Source: Atherinomorus stipes (Eukaryota > Chordata > Actinopteri > Atheriniformes > Atherinidae). Taken from it: a stretch of DNA of 64,000 nucleotides. The position numbers and the translations under genes are program-made. Shown piece by piece: positions 46,872 through 57,693 of the stretch. Location of the stretch: the NCBI GenBank assembly GCA_023101725.1, contig JALJCO010007056.1:1-64000 (forward strand). Direction: 5' to 3'. A model generated the notes under the pieces. It saw nothing but the letters and a program-made list of their open reading frames with translations. It made no database searches and was not told where the DNA came from. Each line of letters begins with the position of its first letter. Position 1 is the stretch's first letter.

Positions 46872-47510
46872 AGGTGCATGAAATCAAAATTTACTTTTTT
46901 GGGGTTTGGGGTAAAATGATCTGTTGTGGAATGATGAGGGGATGTGAATGTCAGAGGAGAAAAAAAGATCCTGTTTTGTTGTTAGGTTTTCTCTCTCTCA
47001 AAAAAAAAAAAAAAAAGAAAGAAAAAAACATTATAAATAATAATATTCAAAATTAATTCCCCAAAAAAAAATAAAAAAAACGCCCCCTCTCTCTCTTGTA
47101 TATCCCCCTTTTTGTGAGAAGAGATAAAATCTTAGTGGTGGTAGTTTAAAAAAAAAAATGAAAAAAAAAAAAAATGGAAAAAAGGGAGGGAGAAAATTTA
47201 TAATATTAAATTTATTTTATTTTATAATATGTTTTATAAAAAAAGCTTTGTGGAGAGATTTAAAAACACGATAAAATATTAAAAAATAAATAAAGAGAAA
47301 TAAGTAAAAAAAAAGAAGTAGGGTTCGAAAAATCAAATAACGAAAATAAGAGGGGGAGGGTATAAAAAAAAAACATTAAAAAAAATTTTTTTTTTTTTGT
47401 ATATATATATGTATTAATGTAAAAAAAAAAAAAAAATTTTTATTTTTCTGTCTTCCCCTTAATAATACTTGTGTCCCCCCCACCTTTGAAATCAAATTTT
47501 CATCCTTGAT
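46872..47510 (+). repeat. Family D fragment passing into low-quality A-rich sequence
   Basis: The first 110 bp follow the family D left end (19095) after a TTAA, but many C and mixed positions are replaced by homopolymers. From 46990 the text is poly-A/T with implausible simple words. It looks like a poor consensus of a normal family D copy. Confidence 0.6.
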
Positions 47511-47514
47511 CAGG

Positions 47515-48886
47515 TAGCTCAGGAGGGGAAGCAGTGCACCATCAACACTGTCAACACTGAGGAAGCCAAGTTTGGGGACTCAGGGGTGGACTCTCCTGTC
47601 GATGGGGCTGAGGTGGTTAAAAAGCTCCGCGGTGGCAGGGCCGCGAGGGTAGATGAGATCCGCCCAGAGGGCTCTGGATGCTGTGGGAATGTCTTGGCTG
47701 AAACGCTTCTGCAGCATTGGGGCAGTACCTCTGGAACTGGCAAACTGGAGTGGTGGTCCCTCTCTTCAAAAAGGGGGATTGGAGGATGTGTTCCAACCAC
47801 TGGGGGATCACACTCCTCAGCCTCCCTGGTAAAGTCTATTTGGGGGTCCTGGAGAGGAGGGTCCGCCAGATAGTCAAACCTTGAATTGAGGACGAGCAGT
47901 GTGGTTTTCGTCCTGGTCGTAGAACAGTGGAACAGCTCTATACCCTCTTCAGAATCCTGAAGGGGGCATGAGGAGTTTTCCCAACCAGTCTACATGTGCT
48001 TTGTGGACTTTGGGGCGTTCGACTGTGTCCCTGGGAACTGGGAGTATGGAGTATCGAATCCCCCGGTGCAAGCAGCCTGGTCCCTGTACAACCGGTGCCA
48101 GAGCTTGGCCCGCATGTCTGGCAATAAGTCAGATCCATTTCCGGTTAGGGTTGGACTCCGCCAAGGCTGCCCATTGTCACCGATCCTGTTTATAACCTTT
48201 ATGGACAGGATTTCTAGGTGCAGGTCTTGAGGGGATCCGCTGGAGTGATTCGCAGCCGAGAGTGAAGCAGCTGGGATGAGAATCAGCACCTCTAAATCTG
48301 AGACCAGGGTCCTCCCCCGGAAAAGGGTGGAGTGTCCTCTCCAGGTCAGGGGCAAGGTCCTGCCCCACGTGGAGTTGTTCAAGTATCTCGGGGTCTTGTT
48401 CAGGAGTGAGGGAAGGATGGAGCGGGAGATGGACAGATGGATCGGTGCAGCATCTGCAGTGATGAAGACTGCATCGGTCTGTTGTGGTGAAGAAGGAGCT
48501 GAGCCAGAAGGAGAAGCTCTCGATTTACCAGTCAATCTATGTTCCTACCCTCACCTATGGTCACCAGCTGTGGGTCACGACTGAAAGAAAAAGATCCCGG
48601 GTACAAGCAGCAGAAATAAGTTTCCTCCGCAGGGTGACCAGGCTCTCCCTTAGAGATAGGGTGAGGAGCTTGGTCATGCGGGAGGGGCTCAAAGTAGAGC
48701 CGCTGCTCCTCCACATTCAGAGGAGCGAGATGAAGAGGCTCAGGCTTCTGGTCAGGATGCCTCTCTGGTGAGGTGTTCTAGGCATGTCCCACTAGGACGA
48801 GACCCCGGGGGAGACCCAGGACACACTGGACATGGACATGGTATGTCTCCCAGCTGCCTGGGGAGAGGGGTAAGCAGCATGAAGAT
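47515..48886 (+). pseudogene. Rex3-like (RTE clade) LINE reverse transcriptase, deleted and frameshifted
   Basis: Recognisable in order: a KLRGGRAARVDEIRPE segment, QCGFRPGRRTVEQLYT (spread over frames), VYMCFVDF, SLYNRCQSLARMSGNKSD, FPVRVGLRQGCPLSPILFIT, then FKYLGVLFRSEGRMEREMDR, SIYVPTLTYGHQLWV and SRVQAAEISFLRRVTRLSLR. This is the Rex3 protein. The FADD catalytic segment between the LSPILF box and 'RISTSKSETRVL' is deleted (about 48225-48270), and stops are scattered. It ends in the GGAT tail typical of Rex3; 5'-truncated. Confidence 0.88.
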
Positions 48887-49013
48887 GGATGGATGGATGG
48901 ATGGATGGATGGATGGATGGATGGATGGATGGATGGATGGATGGATGGATGGATGGATGGATGGATGGATGGATGGATGGATGGATGGGTGGATGGATGG
49001 ATGGATGGATGGA
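48887..49013. repeat. (GGAT)n tail of the Rex3 copy
   Basis: Thirty-one or so GGAT units with a single GGGT variant. It lies directly at the LINE 3' end. Trp-Met-Asp-Gly and Ser-Ile-His-Pro frames are artefacts. Confidence 0.97.
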
Positions 49014-49201
49014 AGTGGAAACGAAAGTAAATCATTAATTGATAAGATAAAAATACATTTAAAAAAAAACAAGACCCAAGTGTTTTTTGCAAATTTGCAA
49101 CAAACTGAATTTAAGTTCATGTCATAATATTCTTCATGTATGTGCTTTATAAATATTATTTACCCAGTATTCCTCTGTTTTTAAACGTGCATCTGAGTTA
49201 A

Positions 49202-49856
49202 AGGATAGGTTTCTTTTCTTTCAACCTGGACCTTATTTCTAGGAGTTAATACATACATTTACTCACCTCTGAAGTTTCTGCATCATTTTGACTCCTTGGG
49301 AAAATATTGCGTTGGTCGCCCTTCGGGGTACATCCGGTAAAATGGCGGAGACCAGGTAGCCTCTCTATAAGACATTATCTGCAGCAAAACTCCTTGATTT
49401 CATCAATGCTTTAAGCAGAATGAACGAAAGAATGAGTATTATTGTCCTGTGAGTTCAGAGTTTTGCAAATTGTGTTTCTTTGTAGTCCGGGTAACGAGCT
49501 GCTCTTCTTCGCTGTATTGTGGAAGCGCGCATCGTGAATGTGCAGCCCCGAAAAATGTGTACAACACCCTGATAATTAACGGAAAGTTAAATCTGGACTC
49601 ACGGGACAATAGTACTCGTTTGTTCTTTCATTCTACTTATAGTATTAGTGAAAATCAAGGAGTTTTGCTCCAAATAATGCCTTATTTAGAGGCTGTCCCA
49701 TCTCCGCCATTATACTGGATGTACACCAAAGGGCAACTCAGCGTACTATCTTCCCAAGGAGTCAAAGTGATGAAGAAATTTTACTGGTGAGTAAATGCAT
49801 ATACAATATATACTCCTAGAAATAAGGTCCAGGTTGAAAAAAAAGAAAGTTATCCT
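49202..49856. mobile_element. TTAA-type MITE with long inverted arms, family G
   Basis: TTAA at 49198-49201 and 49857-49860. The outer inverted arms match over about 46 bp (AGGATA, then CAACCTGGACCTTATTTCTA). Further inverted matches ('caaaactccttgatttca'/'gaaaatcaaggagttttg') extend the pairing to nearly 200 bp per side. The 113-codon frame inside is not recognised. Confidence 0.92.
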
Positions 49857-49860
49857 TTAA

Positions 49861-50765
49861 TTTCTGAAGCATTTGCCACATCAGGCTGCTAATGATAAGG
49901 CAGTAGCGTGACTATTCTATCCAGGTGGAGCAACAGTCTCTGGTTTCTGGACAATAACAGCCCATCACTAGTTCAGGTAAAACTCTAAAAGTCTCCATGT
50001 GGTCGAGGTAGCAGTTTCTGAATTCATGTTAAATGTCTTGAATTCAACGTGTTGGTCTGATTGGGCTGATACAAGAAAGGTTACATGGCCATAAGAACCA
50101 CCAGGATGAAAACTTGTCAGAGATCCCCAACATTATTCATCATGGGAAGGATATTTCATTAGTTTTAAACAAAGTTCATTCAATAGCACACAGACTTCTT
50201 ATCTCACTAAGGTTAACCACCCCTTCCAAAGTAGCTGATATGAAATGTTGTTTCTAAATAATAGAGAGAAGTGAGTAATATCTGCAACATGCATTTTCTG
50301 CTGTGACGTTTAGGGGAACATACTGTTCTGACTTAATGCTCAGAGAGATGAGATTACACACTGACTTCAGACGTCCAGCACAGCAGAGCTGCTGAACAAC
50401 AATAACAATTATCATCACCTTTCTCATTTAAACAATCAGGCTGTGGCTCAGCGTTTATTATAGATCAGTTCATGCATAAATACACAAAAAACAAACAGCC
50501 CAATATTACAACTTACTCAAAGTACAATATTTCAAAATGTAAACATAGAAATCAATTTTAAAGTTCTTGTGTATTGAGAGCTGAAATATAATATTGTTCT
50601 ATCCACAGTTTACACACTGTATTACTCTGTATCCCACCTCCTCTGATTCAGGTTTCTGTCTCACTTAATTAGCGTACGAGCCAGATGAGATGCAATATGA
50701 CAATTCAGACTGGATATGGATCTGTTTTCGTTCCACATTTGAGGTCGGGTCGGGCTGGGTTGGTA
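49861..50765. other. No gene seen
   Basis: AT-rich, no paired ends or exons recognised. Confidence 0.45.
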
Positions 50766-50974
50766 GTGGTCTAAATCACTGGTTTAATCACGATATGATA
50801 TTGTATTGATACAGTGGACAGGCAATCTGATATCTGCCGATATCTCAAATTCAGTCACGATACAATTTTGATTAGATTTGATCAAAGATCCACCGATTGA
50901 TATAAAACAATATAAAAAAATATTAAAAGTAAACAAGGTCATTGTTTGTTAAGATAACTGTAAGCTTTGCAGTA

Positions 50975-51626
50975 CAAAGCCCCCAGCAGCCACCTAGTTG
51001 CCTCTGGGTGGCTGCTGGGGGCCCGGGTCTCGGGTTTTGCGGGCTTCTTCCTCCTTGCAGAGACGAGGTTGCATCTGCATGACTGCATGACCATAAAGCA
51101 CCCTTTATTCTGATGATGACACTGTGATGCTGCTTCCTGTTGCTCTGACTAGGTTGTACCTCTTCTCTGCGTAGTTCTGGGTGTGTTTGTATGATCTTAT
51201 GATACTTAAGCCACCTGCAGGTCCTCCTGTAGGGGATTGTTAGTTTTGTTTTCCAGCAAAGACCTTGGAGTGTTGTTTAGGGGTTTCTGTATAGAAGCAT
51301 CAGTGAACTGGGTAAATGTATCCTTTTTTTTTCTCTCTCTCTCTCTCTCTCTTTTCCTCACTCCTTTCTCCCGGTTACACTTTCTATCATTGCTTCTGTT
51401 AACTTTCTTTCATTTTTCTCTTGTCAAACCCAGCAATATGATGTAAAATGCTGTTATAAACAAATGGTTAATTAAAGAAATAAAATAAATAAACACAGGA
51501 TATCAAGGGGAGCCTTGTGTTCATAAAGCTCCCCTTGGCAAAGCAAATCTGTTCAACACAATAAAGCAACCAGATCCTCATTCTGCTGCTACGATGCTGG
51601 ACAGGACAAGTTAGAAAAAAAAAAAA
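50975..51626 (+). mobile_element. Retroposon family C, copy 3, with target duplication and poly(A)
   Basis: Flanked by AAGCTTTGCAGTA at 50962-50974 and 51627-51639, with a 14-base A-run before the right copy: the mark of target-primed reverse transcription. The 5' end (50978-50996) is an inverted copy of the sequence at about 51009-51024, as produced by twin priming. The body matches 14280-15055. Confidence 0.88.
51504..51537 (+). other. Conserved 3' stem-loop of retroposon family C (copy 3)
   Basis: Arms CAAGGGGAGC (51504-51513) and GCTCCCCTTG (51528-51537) pair perfectly. Compared with copy 1 both partners of one pair changed together. Confidence 0.7.
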
Positions 51627-51860
51627 AAGCTTTGCAGTATAATCCCCCTGTGTCACATCTATTCACTGCACAACTATAGATGTATTTTGTTGTGAAAATG
51701 TTGTGTCAGAGGACTTTCAAAATAAAGCCATTTTCATAATAAAAATGGGTTTAATTTCGATTTTTGGTCGATATTGGGTTTTTGGATCAATTTACGATCG
51801 ATACATCAATCTATATTGATGTATCGATACAGATCGATGTACTGTACACCTCTACGGGTC

Positions 51861-52619
51861 GGTCCACATTTTTTTGTGTCTACACAGATAAAAACTGGGA
51901 CAAGTACCAGGCATCTCTTGCCGCCCCTGACGCGCGGCCAGAGATGCCCAGCCAAGGCGCGCTCAACGCGCCTCAGGAGGAGCCCCTTCTTTTTCTTTTT
52001 CCTGTCACCAGTCTGTCTGCACCATGGCAGATGCAGTAAAGATGAGGGGCTCAGCTTTATCTGATAAATAAATAAAGCTAGGGAATGTCGTGGCATTTCT
52101 GCTCTGTCTGGTTCACCAGATGATTCCAGGTGTTCTGAGTGTGATGACTTTCACCGTTTTCTCCAGGAGCTGCGCGCTGGCGAGGGGGCTTTCAGCTGTC
52201 TGATCCCGCCCAGTTTAACATCCCGCTGTCCCGATGCAGGGCAGCATTATAAGCCCAGTAAATCTCATCGGCACAGCAGGTTATCAAACCACCGCTCAGA
52301 CACCGGGACCGGACACAGATCAAAGTTTTTCCTCCTCTGTCTTCAGAGAGAGAGGAGATTCCCCTGGTTCTTCTGGGTGTTTCCTATTCTGTCATAAAAA
52401 GTGCATGTGTCATTACATTGAGTTGCTCTGATTGGTTGACGCCCCGAGTCAAGATGCCAAAGTTCAGATTTTCCAACTCCGACGTCTGCCGCTCGTGTCG
52501 TACGTAACGCGCATCAGACGCTCAAAATCTCAAAACTCGCCGCACGTAATGCGCCTAGACGCACCGCGCCCAATGCGCAAAGGGCAGACATACTTGTGAT
52601 ATACAGCTGTTTTTATACA
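51861..52619. other. No gene; CpG-rich patch
   Basis: 52440-52600 has many 'gcgc/acgc' words ('acgtaatgcgcctagacgca') unlike its AT-rich surroundings. It may be a MITE or CpG-rich repeat; no ends found. Confidence 0.35.
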
Positions 52620-53300
52620 GTTGTCTTCCAAAACATGAACATAACCATAATCAGGGCTACACAGCATTGCCATACTTGTTTAAATATAAAAAGACTCAGA
52701 AGTTTTGATTTTATTATCCAGACTGTAGAGCAACACCTTTGATCTAGATATTTCTTTTCTTCATTTGCGTTCTTGATCTCGGTATTGACAACCCCTTAGT
52801 CCCTGTTAGTTTATAACTACTTTCTCTCTTTTTGAATCTGTTTTGTAAAAAAGTATGGTAAAATAAAATTTTTCTGAGCTTTATACATAGTTTTAACAAT
52901 GTTATATTCTACCAATTCATTAAATGTTAGTGTTTTTAATTGTACAAATGTTGGATTGGTATTATCTCTACAACCACTTCTACTAATCACTCGAATGGCT
53001 CATTTTTGTAAAAGAAAAACTGGATCAATGTAGGTTTTGAATCCACTCCCCCCTACTTCAACACAGTATGTCAAATATGGAACACTCAGTGAGTTGTAAA
53101 GCAGAAACAAAGCATCGTTTTTTAGACATTTTTTAACCTTATGAATAACAGCTGTTGTTTGGGATACCTTTGTTTTTACATGCTGTACATGGGATTTCCA
53201 TGTTAGCTTTTCATAAATTAAACCACCAAGAAATTTAATCTCATTTATCCTACTGACTTGCTTGTTATGACAACAGTACAGCTCTAATTACTGAGCTTAA
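52620..53300 (-). pseudogene. LINE ORF2 C-terminal remnant
   Basis: The minus strand reads INEIKFLGGLIYEKLTWKSH, a coiled segment, LFLLYNSLSVPYLTYCVEVG, then an in-frame TGA just before AIRVI, then HxNT-like 'RDNTNPTFVQLKTL' and a Lys-rich end. This order (LGV box, YCxEVW box, RAIR box) is the post-catalytic half of a non-LTR reverse transcriptase protein. About 145 codons are readable with one stop. The clade is undetermined. Confidence 0.7.
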
Positions 53301-53394
53301 TGTACTCAGAGTTTACCACAAGTTATTTTCTAATCCAGAGCTGGCACCACCACCATCAGCAGCAGCAGCAGGCATGGGGGCTGATACAGGTCCT

Positions 53395-53600
53395 GTTGAG
53401 ACAAACCAATGGCGTTCCAGCAGCGTTTCAGTGGCGTTTTGGCAGCGTTTTAATGGCATTCCAATGACATTCCAATGGCATTTCGGGAGTGTTCCCATGG
53501 CTTTCCAACACTGTTCCTGCAGCGTTTTGGCGACTTTCCGGCAGTGTTCCAACAGCGTTCCAGCTGCCTTCCGGTGGTGTTCCAATGGCAATCCGGCCAC
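53395..53600. repeat. 11-bp minisatellite, about 17 units
   Basis: The unit is RTTCCRRYRGC-like, for example gttccagcagc, attccaatggc, tttccggcagt. Divergence between units is high but the 11-bp register is unbroken. Confidence 0.85.
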
Positions 53601-54207
53601 AGGCGTAAGTATCTACGATGCAGCCGGTGCAGCTGCACCAGGGCCCAGGCGCATTCAGGGGCTCATGAAGCAAGGGGAAAAAATAAGCAGCTTTCTGTCA
53701 GATTTAGGGGGAGGATAAATAAAAAAAAAATGCCTGTGTTCGTGTAACATTACCTCATGCACACCTCTTTACCTTTTCTTTCTCTCAAAAGCACACATAC
53801 ATAAAACCCTCTGAAAACCGAACAAAAGTGACGGTGTCTGATGCACTGTGATGGGCGGCCGCGCAGAGAATGCCCATGTGTATGGAAACAGCTATATGCA
53901 TTCTGATTGGCCGAGTCCCACCCTCATAAGTAATGAGCCAAAGGTTTAATGCCACATGTTGCTGTTTTTGTGAATGGAATACCTCAGGTGGGTTGGTAAA
54001 ATGAGAGTAAACCATGGGCCCATTTTCTACTGAGTTGGTTCTGGTTCAGAGCCACGCTCTCCAAACTGCTTTTAAACAGGCACCAGTTCTTTACTGGGCC
54101 AGAGTAAAGAACCGTTGTACATAACTCAGCAGGAGGACGGAGCACCTGACGACATGAGAGGGTTTAAATATGGATGTAACCTTCAAGCCAGCGGCACAAC
54201 GGATAAT

Positions 54208-54517
54208 ACAGATGCGGGCATGAAAAAGTTCCCCTTTCTGCCGACTGCCTGCCGACTGCCAGCCACTTACCAGCGACTTGTCTGCTAATTCAATCGCACA
54301 GAGAAACACCTGTGTGCCCAGGGGAAAGGATTTCAAAGCATAAATGAATGCCCGGAACAAGGACGTTTCCACATGGCAAGTTCAGACACGGTGCATGATG
54401 ACGTATTCGCAGGACAAATCGTTCAGCCAGTGATAGTGCAGTAATAGTGCACTATTACTGCACCACTTCTGGCAGAAAAAGGAGGAACTTTTTCATGCCT
54501 GCGTCTGTAAAACTGGT
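54208..54517. repeat. Inverted repeat arms with internal perfect palindrome
   Basis: 54208-54232 and 54493-54517 are complementary at about 23 of 25 positions (core GGCATGAAAAAGTTCC). Between them lies a perfect 28-bp palindrome at 54436-54463 centred on GTGCAC. It could be a MITE-like insertion or a foldback element. Confidence 0.7.
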
Positions 54518-54565
54518 CAGAGGAGAAGACCTGATGGTTAGGATTGATTCGGAGATTGCAATCCA

Positions 54566-54636
54566 GCATTGTTCCGGCAGCGTTCCGGCAGTGTTCCAGC
54601 GGCATTCCAATTGTGTTCCGGCAGTGTTCCGGTGTA
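54566..54636. repeat. Second 11-bp minisatellite, about 6 units
   Basis: Units such as gttccggcagc, gttccggcagt and attccaattgt have the same register and wording as the array at 53395, 950 bp away. Confidence 0.85.
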
Positions 54637-55569
54637 ATCTTTTCTATCTATTTAGCTTTTATTGTGGGGTCAGTCCTCTTCAAAGAAAGAGGTAAAGATT
54701 GAAGATGTAAGTGAAGAAAGGGGGAGTGAAGGTTTCTCTGACGGTGGTAAGGAGCTTGAAGGGATCAAGTCAGCACCACCAAGATGGCTTGTACCAGGCT
54801 CAGAATGTCCTGCGATGCCCCCGGGTGGATACTAAAATCCACTAAAGTGCATGTTTACCATCCTCAGCCAAAAAAGTCCAACAACACAGCTTCTTTCACA
54901 GAGTCCTTTCTTTTCACAGGATGTAATCAGGAAAGCTGAATTGTGTCCAGTAGCTACTATTTCCTTAACGATTACAAAAACTCAAGAGCTTACAATGAAA
55001 ACATTTTAAGGACATGGAAATACTGTACAGGTGAATCCATATGTGGTTGGTATAACAGGCTCCTTAAGAGCCAACAGCATTCATCTCATCAGACAATCTT
55101 CTCTTTTTAGGCTTAGATAGTGACAAGATTCACCTGAGCAGTAAAACAGACAAAGAACAGGAAAAAAAAAACATCAGCCATCACGGATCCCTGCAGATGG
55201 AAGCTCACAGCATGGACTGGGACCGGGCAGCTACTTCAATAAATCCAACAGCTGGATAGTGGAGGCGATTGTAATCAGGAGGCAGGGGAGAGTTACAACC
55301 ACCAGGGACCATGGGGCGTTCGTGCTCCCTCACACCTGGGACTCCCTCCTACACCAGCAGCCGGAGGACGGAGGACAGACGCTACTGGGTCTGGGAACTT
55401 CATCTGAACTTTCCCGGGTGCTCAGCTGTTTTTAAGACATGTCACACCAGGAAATCCTGATAGCTCTGAGGAAGGCTGGAGAAGCAAACATCTGAGCCTA
55501 GAAAGAAAAGATTGATCCGAAGAAGACTTTTACTGATGATGAAAGAAGGTTCAGTCATTTATTGTCATT
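54637..55569. other. No gene seen
   Basis: Non-coding; no repeats or splice-bounded frames recognised. Confidence 0.45.
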
Positions 55570-56045
55570 CTACTTCATGTTAAACATGACAGAACGAAAT
55601 TGTACCCTATATATGTATATACACTCACATATATACATATATATCTAAAAGCAGGCACAATTTAAAAACAAAGCATATCTATAGACAGACAATTCACCCA
55701 AAAATGGCAAAAAAGTCGGTGTACATAATCAGCGCAGAGAGGCAGCAGATGGCATAAAGTGGTGCAGGTATGTAACTGTATAAATAGACTTAAAGTGCAA
55801 GTTGGTGCTTTATTACAGGTAATGATGGAGGTGAGTTCATCCCCAACCTCAGAGAAGAAGCTGGGTCTCACCTTGACGTTTTGGCTTTTGGCTTTTCAAC
55901 TTCCTGCCAGAAGGGAGGAGGGCAACAGTCCCTTTGCAGGATGGGTGGGGTCCCTCATTATGGAGGAAGCTTTGTTTCTGCATCTGCTGATGTAGATGTC
56001 TTCTAGGGTGGCAGCACTCTGTGACCTACTGTGCCACCTTAACCA
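55570..56045 (-). mobile_element. LINE 3' end fragment
   Basis: The minus strand encodes CRNKASSIMRDPTHPAKGLL followed by a shifted RPSFFSEVGDEL, the usual C-terminal wording of fish L2/Jockey ORF2, then a 3' end 'aatgacaataaatgac'. Only the last 100 or so codons are present. Confidence 0.65.
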
Positions 56046-56795
56046 CCCTCTGCAGAAGAAGATAGAATGATAAGAAATGTTAAGAAGATAAAATGAACTT
56101 AGTATGTATGATAGGCTTTTTAAATTAGAGTTAGACAAATGCTAAAATTAGCGTTAGTATTATTTTTATTGTCATTATCATCAAGTAAAAAATGTGTTGG
56201 AGTTTTAAAGATTTGTTTCCATCATCATTTCATCAATATTGCTGTGTTAACCATTATTATTGAATGCATTATGCGTCGTTTCTGTTTAAAAAAACCTTCT
56301 GGTTGCTTTGTTTCCAGCTGTATTTTTATGCTTGAAGAGTGGCTTGTGGTCCAACGACAGGCTTTTTCAGTCCTTATCATGAATATCCGTGACGCAAAAA
56401 ATGATTGGCTCGCTCCAATGAATGTATGAAGGAAGCTCCTCCCCCCGCTCTGTGTGTGTAACAGAGCACACGAACGAGTTTGTTCCACCATGCTAGCAAA
56501 CAGTTAGCTAACTTAGCTTCTCAACTCTGCAGCTACAGTCGCGCCGTCTTACTTCTAGTGCGGAGGGGAGGGTTACCTGCCTTCCATGGGCAGGTATGAA
56601 CCCACATGGGCGACGCCCTTTTCGATGTGACGTGGAAGCGAAAGGCTTTTCCTGATTCGCTCCCCTCTCTGTATTGTTTCTATGAATAGGAAACACAGCC
56701 ACTTGCAAGCGCAGCATGTGTATGTAACTAGGGGTGACCCTCTGTATTTCAAAAGGAGCAAGTTAAACTGGTTTTCAGTGGAAGGAGATCTTTAA
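56046..56795. other. No gene seen
   Basis: AT-rich then mixed composition. 'gaacccacatgggcgacgcc' near 56600 may be an old MITE fragment. Confidence 0.4.
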
Positions 56796-57689
56796 AGGAG
56801 TGATGACATAACAGTTAAAAACTAGTTTATGTTGTTGGCATTACTGCATATGTAAATACTTCAAAGAAAAAAAAACTGCATTTTTTACAGCGGAGTATTG
56901 TTTTGAAACGCCAGACCTCACTTCCTCAGTAATACAGTTGGGTCCGGTGATGATATGGAGCTTTACCCGGAGACCACGTTGACTTCATTTTGATTGGCTA
57001 CACCTTATTTGGCTATGACCTTATTTGGAGAATCTAGGTCAAGCTGCGGTCGGAGTTTGCTAAAGGCTAACTGCTAGCAACATGGGCACTTCAGACAGTG
57101 TGAGCTACGTTTATCAGACAAGACAGCATTTAGAAAATAAATAAACTTACAGGTAATGACAAGGCTGTGGCCCCCTCCCTCAGTGTTACTGCAGAAGTTT
57201 TCTTTTAAATCCATTTGTTTGAAAACCCAGACCTGACTGCACAAAAGCTACTACTAGCTTCATACACGCAGCTGAATCAGACAGGGAGGGGAGGGGGGAG
57301 CGGACAGTGCATAAACCGTTAGGAGAGAGAGAGAGGGGGGGCGCTGTTTACTTGATAGTGTGCTCTTATTGGAGCAATTAAATTACGTAGAATGATAGAA
57401 CTACGTAGAATGATGCTCGTGAATGATAGATCGTGTGTGGTCGTGAAGTGTCGGAAGTGCTCGGAAGATGGACTACGTAGAATGATAGAACTACGTAGAA
57501 TAATAGAACTACGTAGAATGATAGCCTGCTGTCTGATTCAACTGTTTCTGAGCAGAGAGACAAAGCTGACAGACCATAAACAGGAACTTTGATTCTCACT
57601 CTGGACATTCACATGGCCTCATCAGTGCACAACAGATCATATTATACCTCCAAAACCCCAGAAAAGTGAAATTTGATGTCATGGCACCT
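56796..57689 (-). mobile_element. TTAA-type element, family D, copy 2
   Basis: TTAA at 56792-56795 and 57690-57693. The right end, as complement, reads AGGTGCCATGACATCAAATTT and matches 19095 onward; the left end is AGGAGTGATGACAT, a diverged inverted partner. At 57386-57525 an 18-bp word 'ctacgtagaatgatagaa' is amplified several times, absent from copy 1. Confidence 0.85.
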
Positions 57690-57693
57690 TTAA

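Larger units (their letters stand above)
50766..51860. mobile_element. Partial hAT-like element split by a retroposon
   Basis: Both flanks of the retroposon are rich in 'gatatcgat/cgatacatcaat' words, and the right side ends 'gtactgtacacctcta', a familiar hAT-type terminus. No left terminus or target duplication was found, so this is a fragment. Confidence 0.4.

Noticed and set aside
48752..49127. Trp-Met-Asp-Gly and Ser-Ile-His-Pro repeat proteins
   Set aside because: GGAT tetranucleotide tail of the Rex3 copy.
49449..49790. 113-codon frame in the TTAA element at 49202
   Set aside because: It spans the inverted arms of a MITE and is not expected to be coding.
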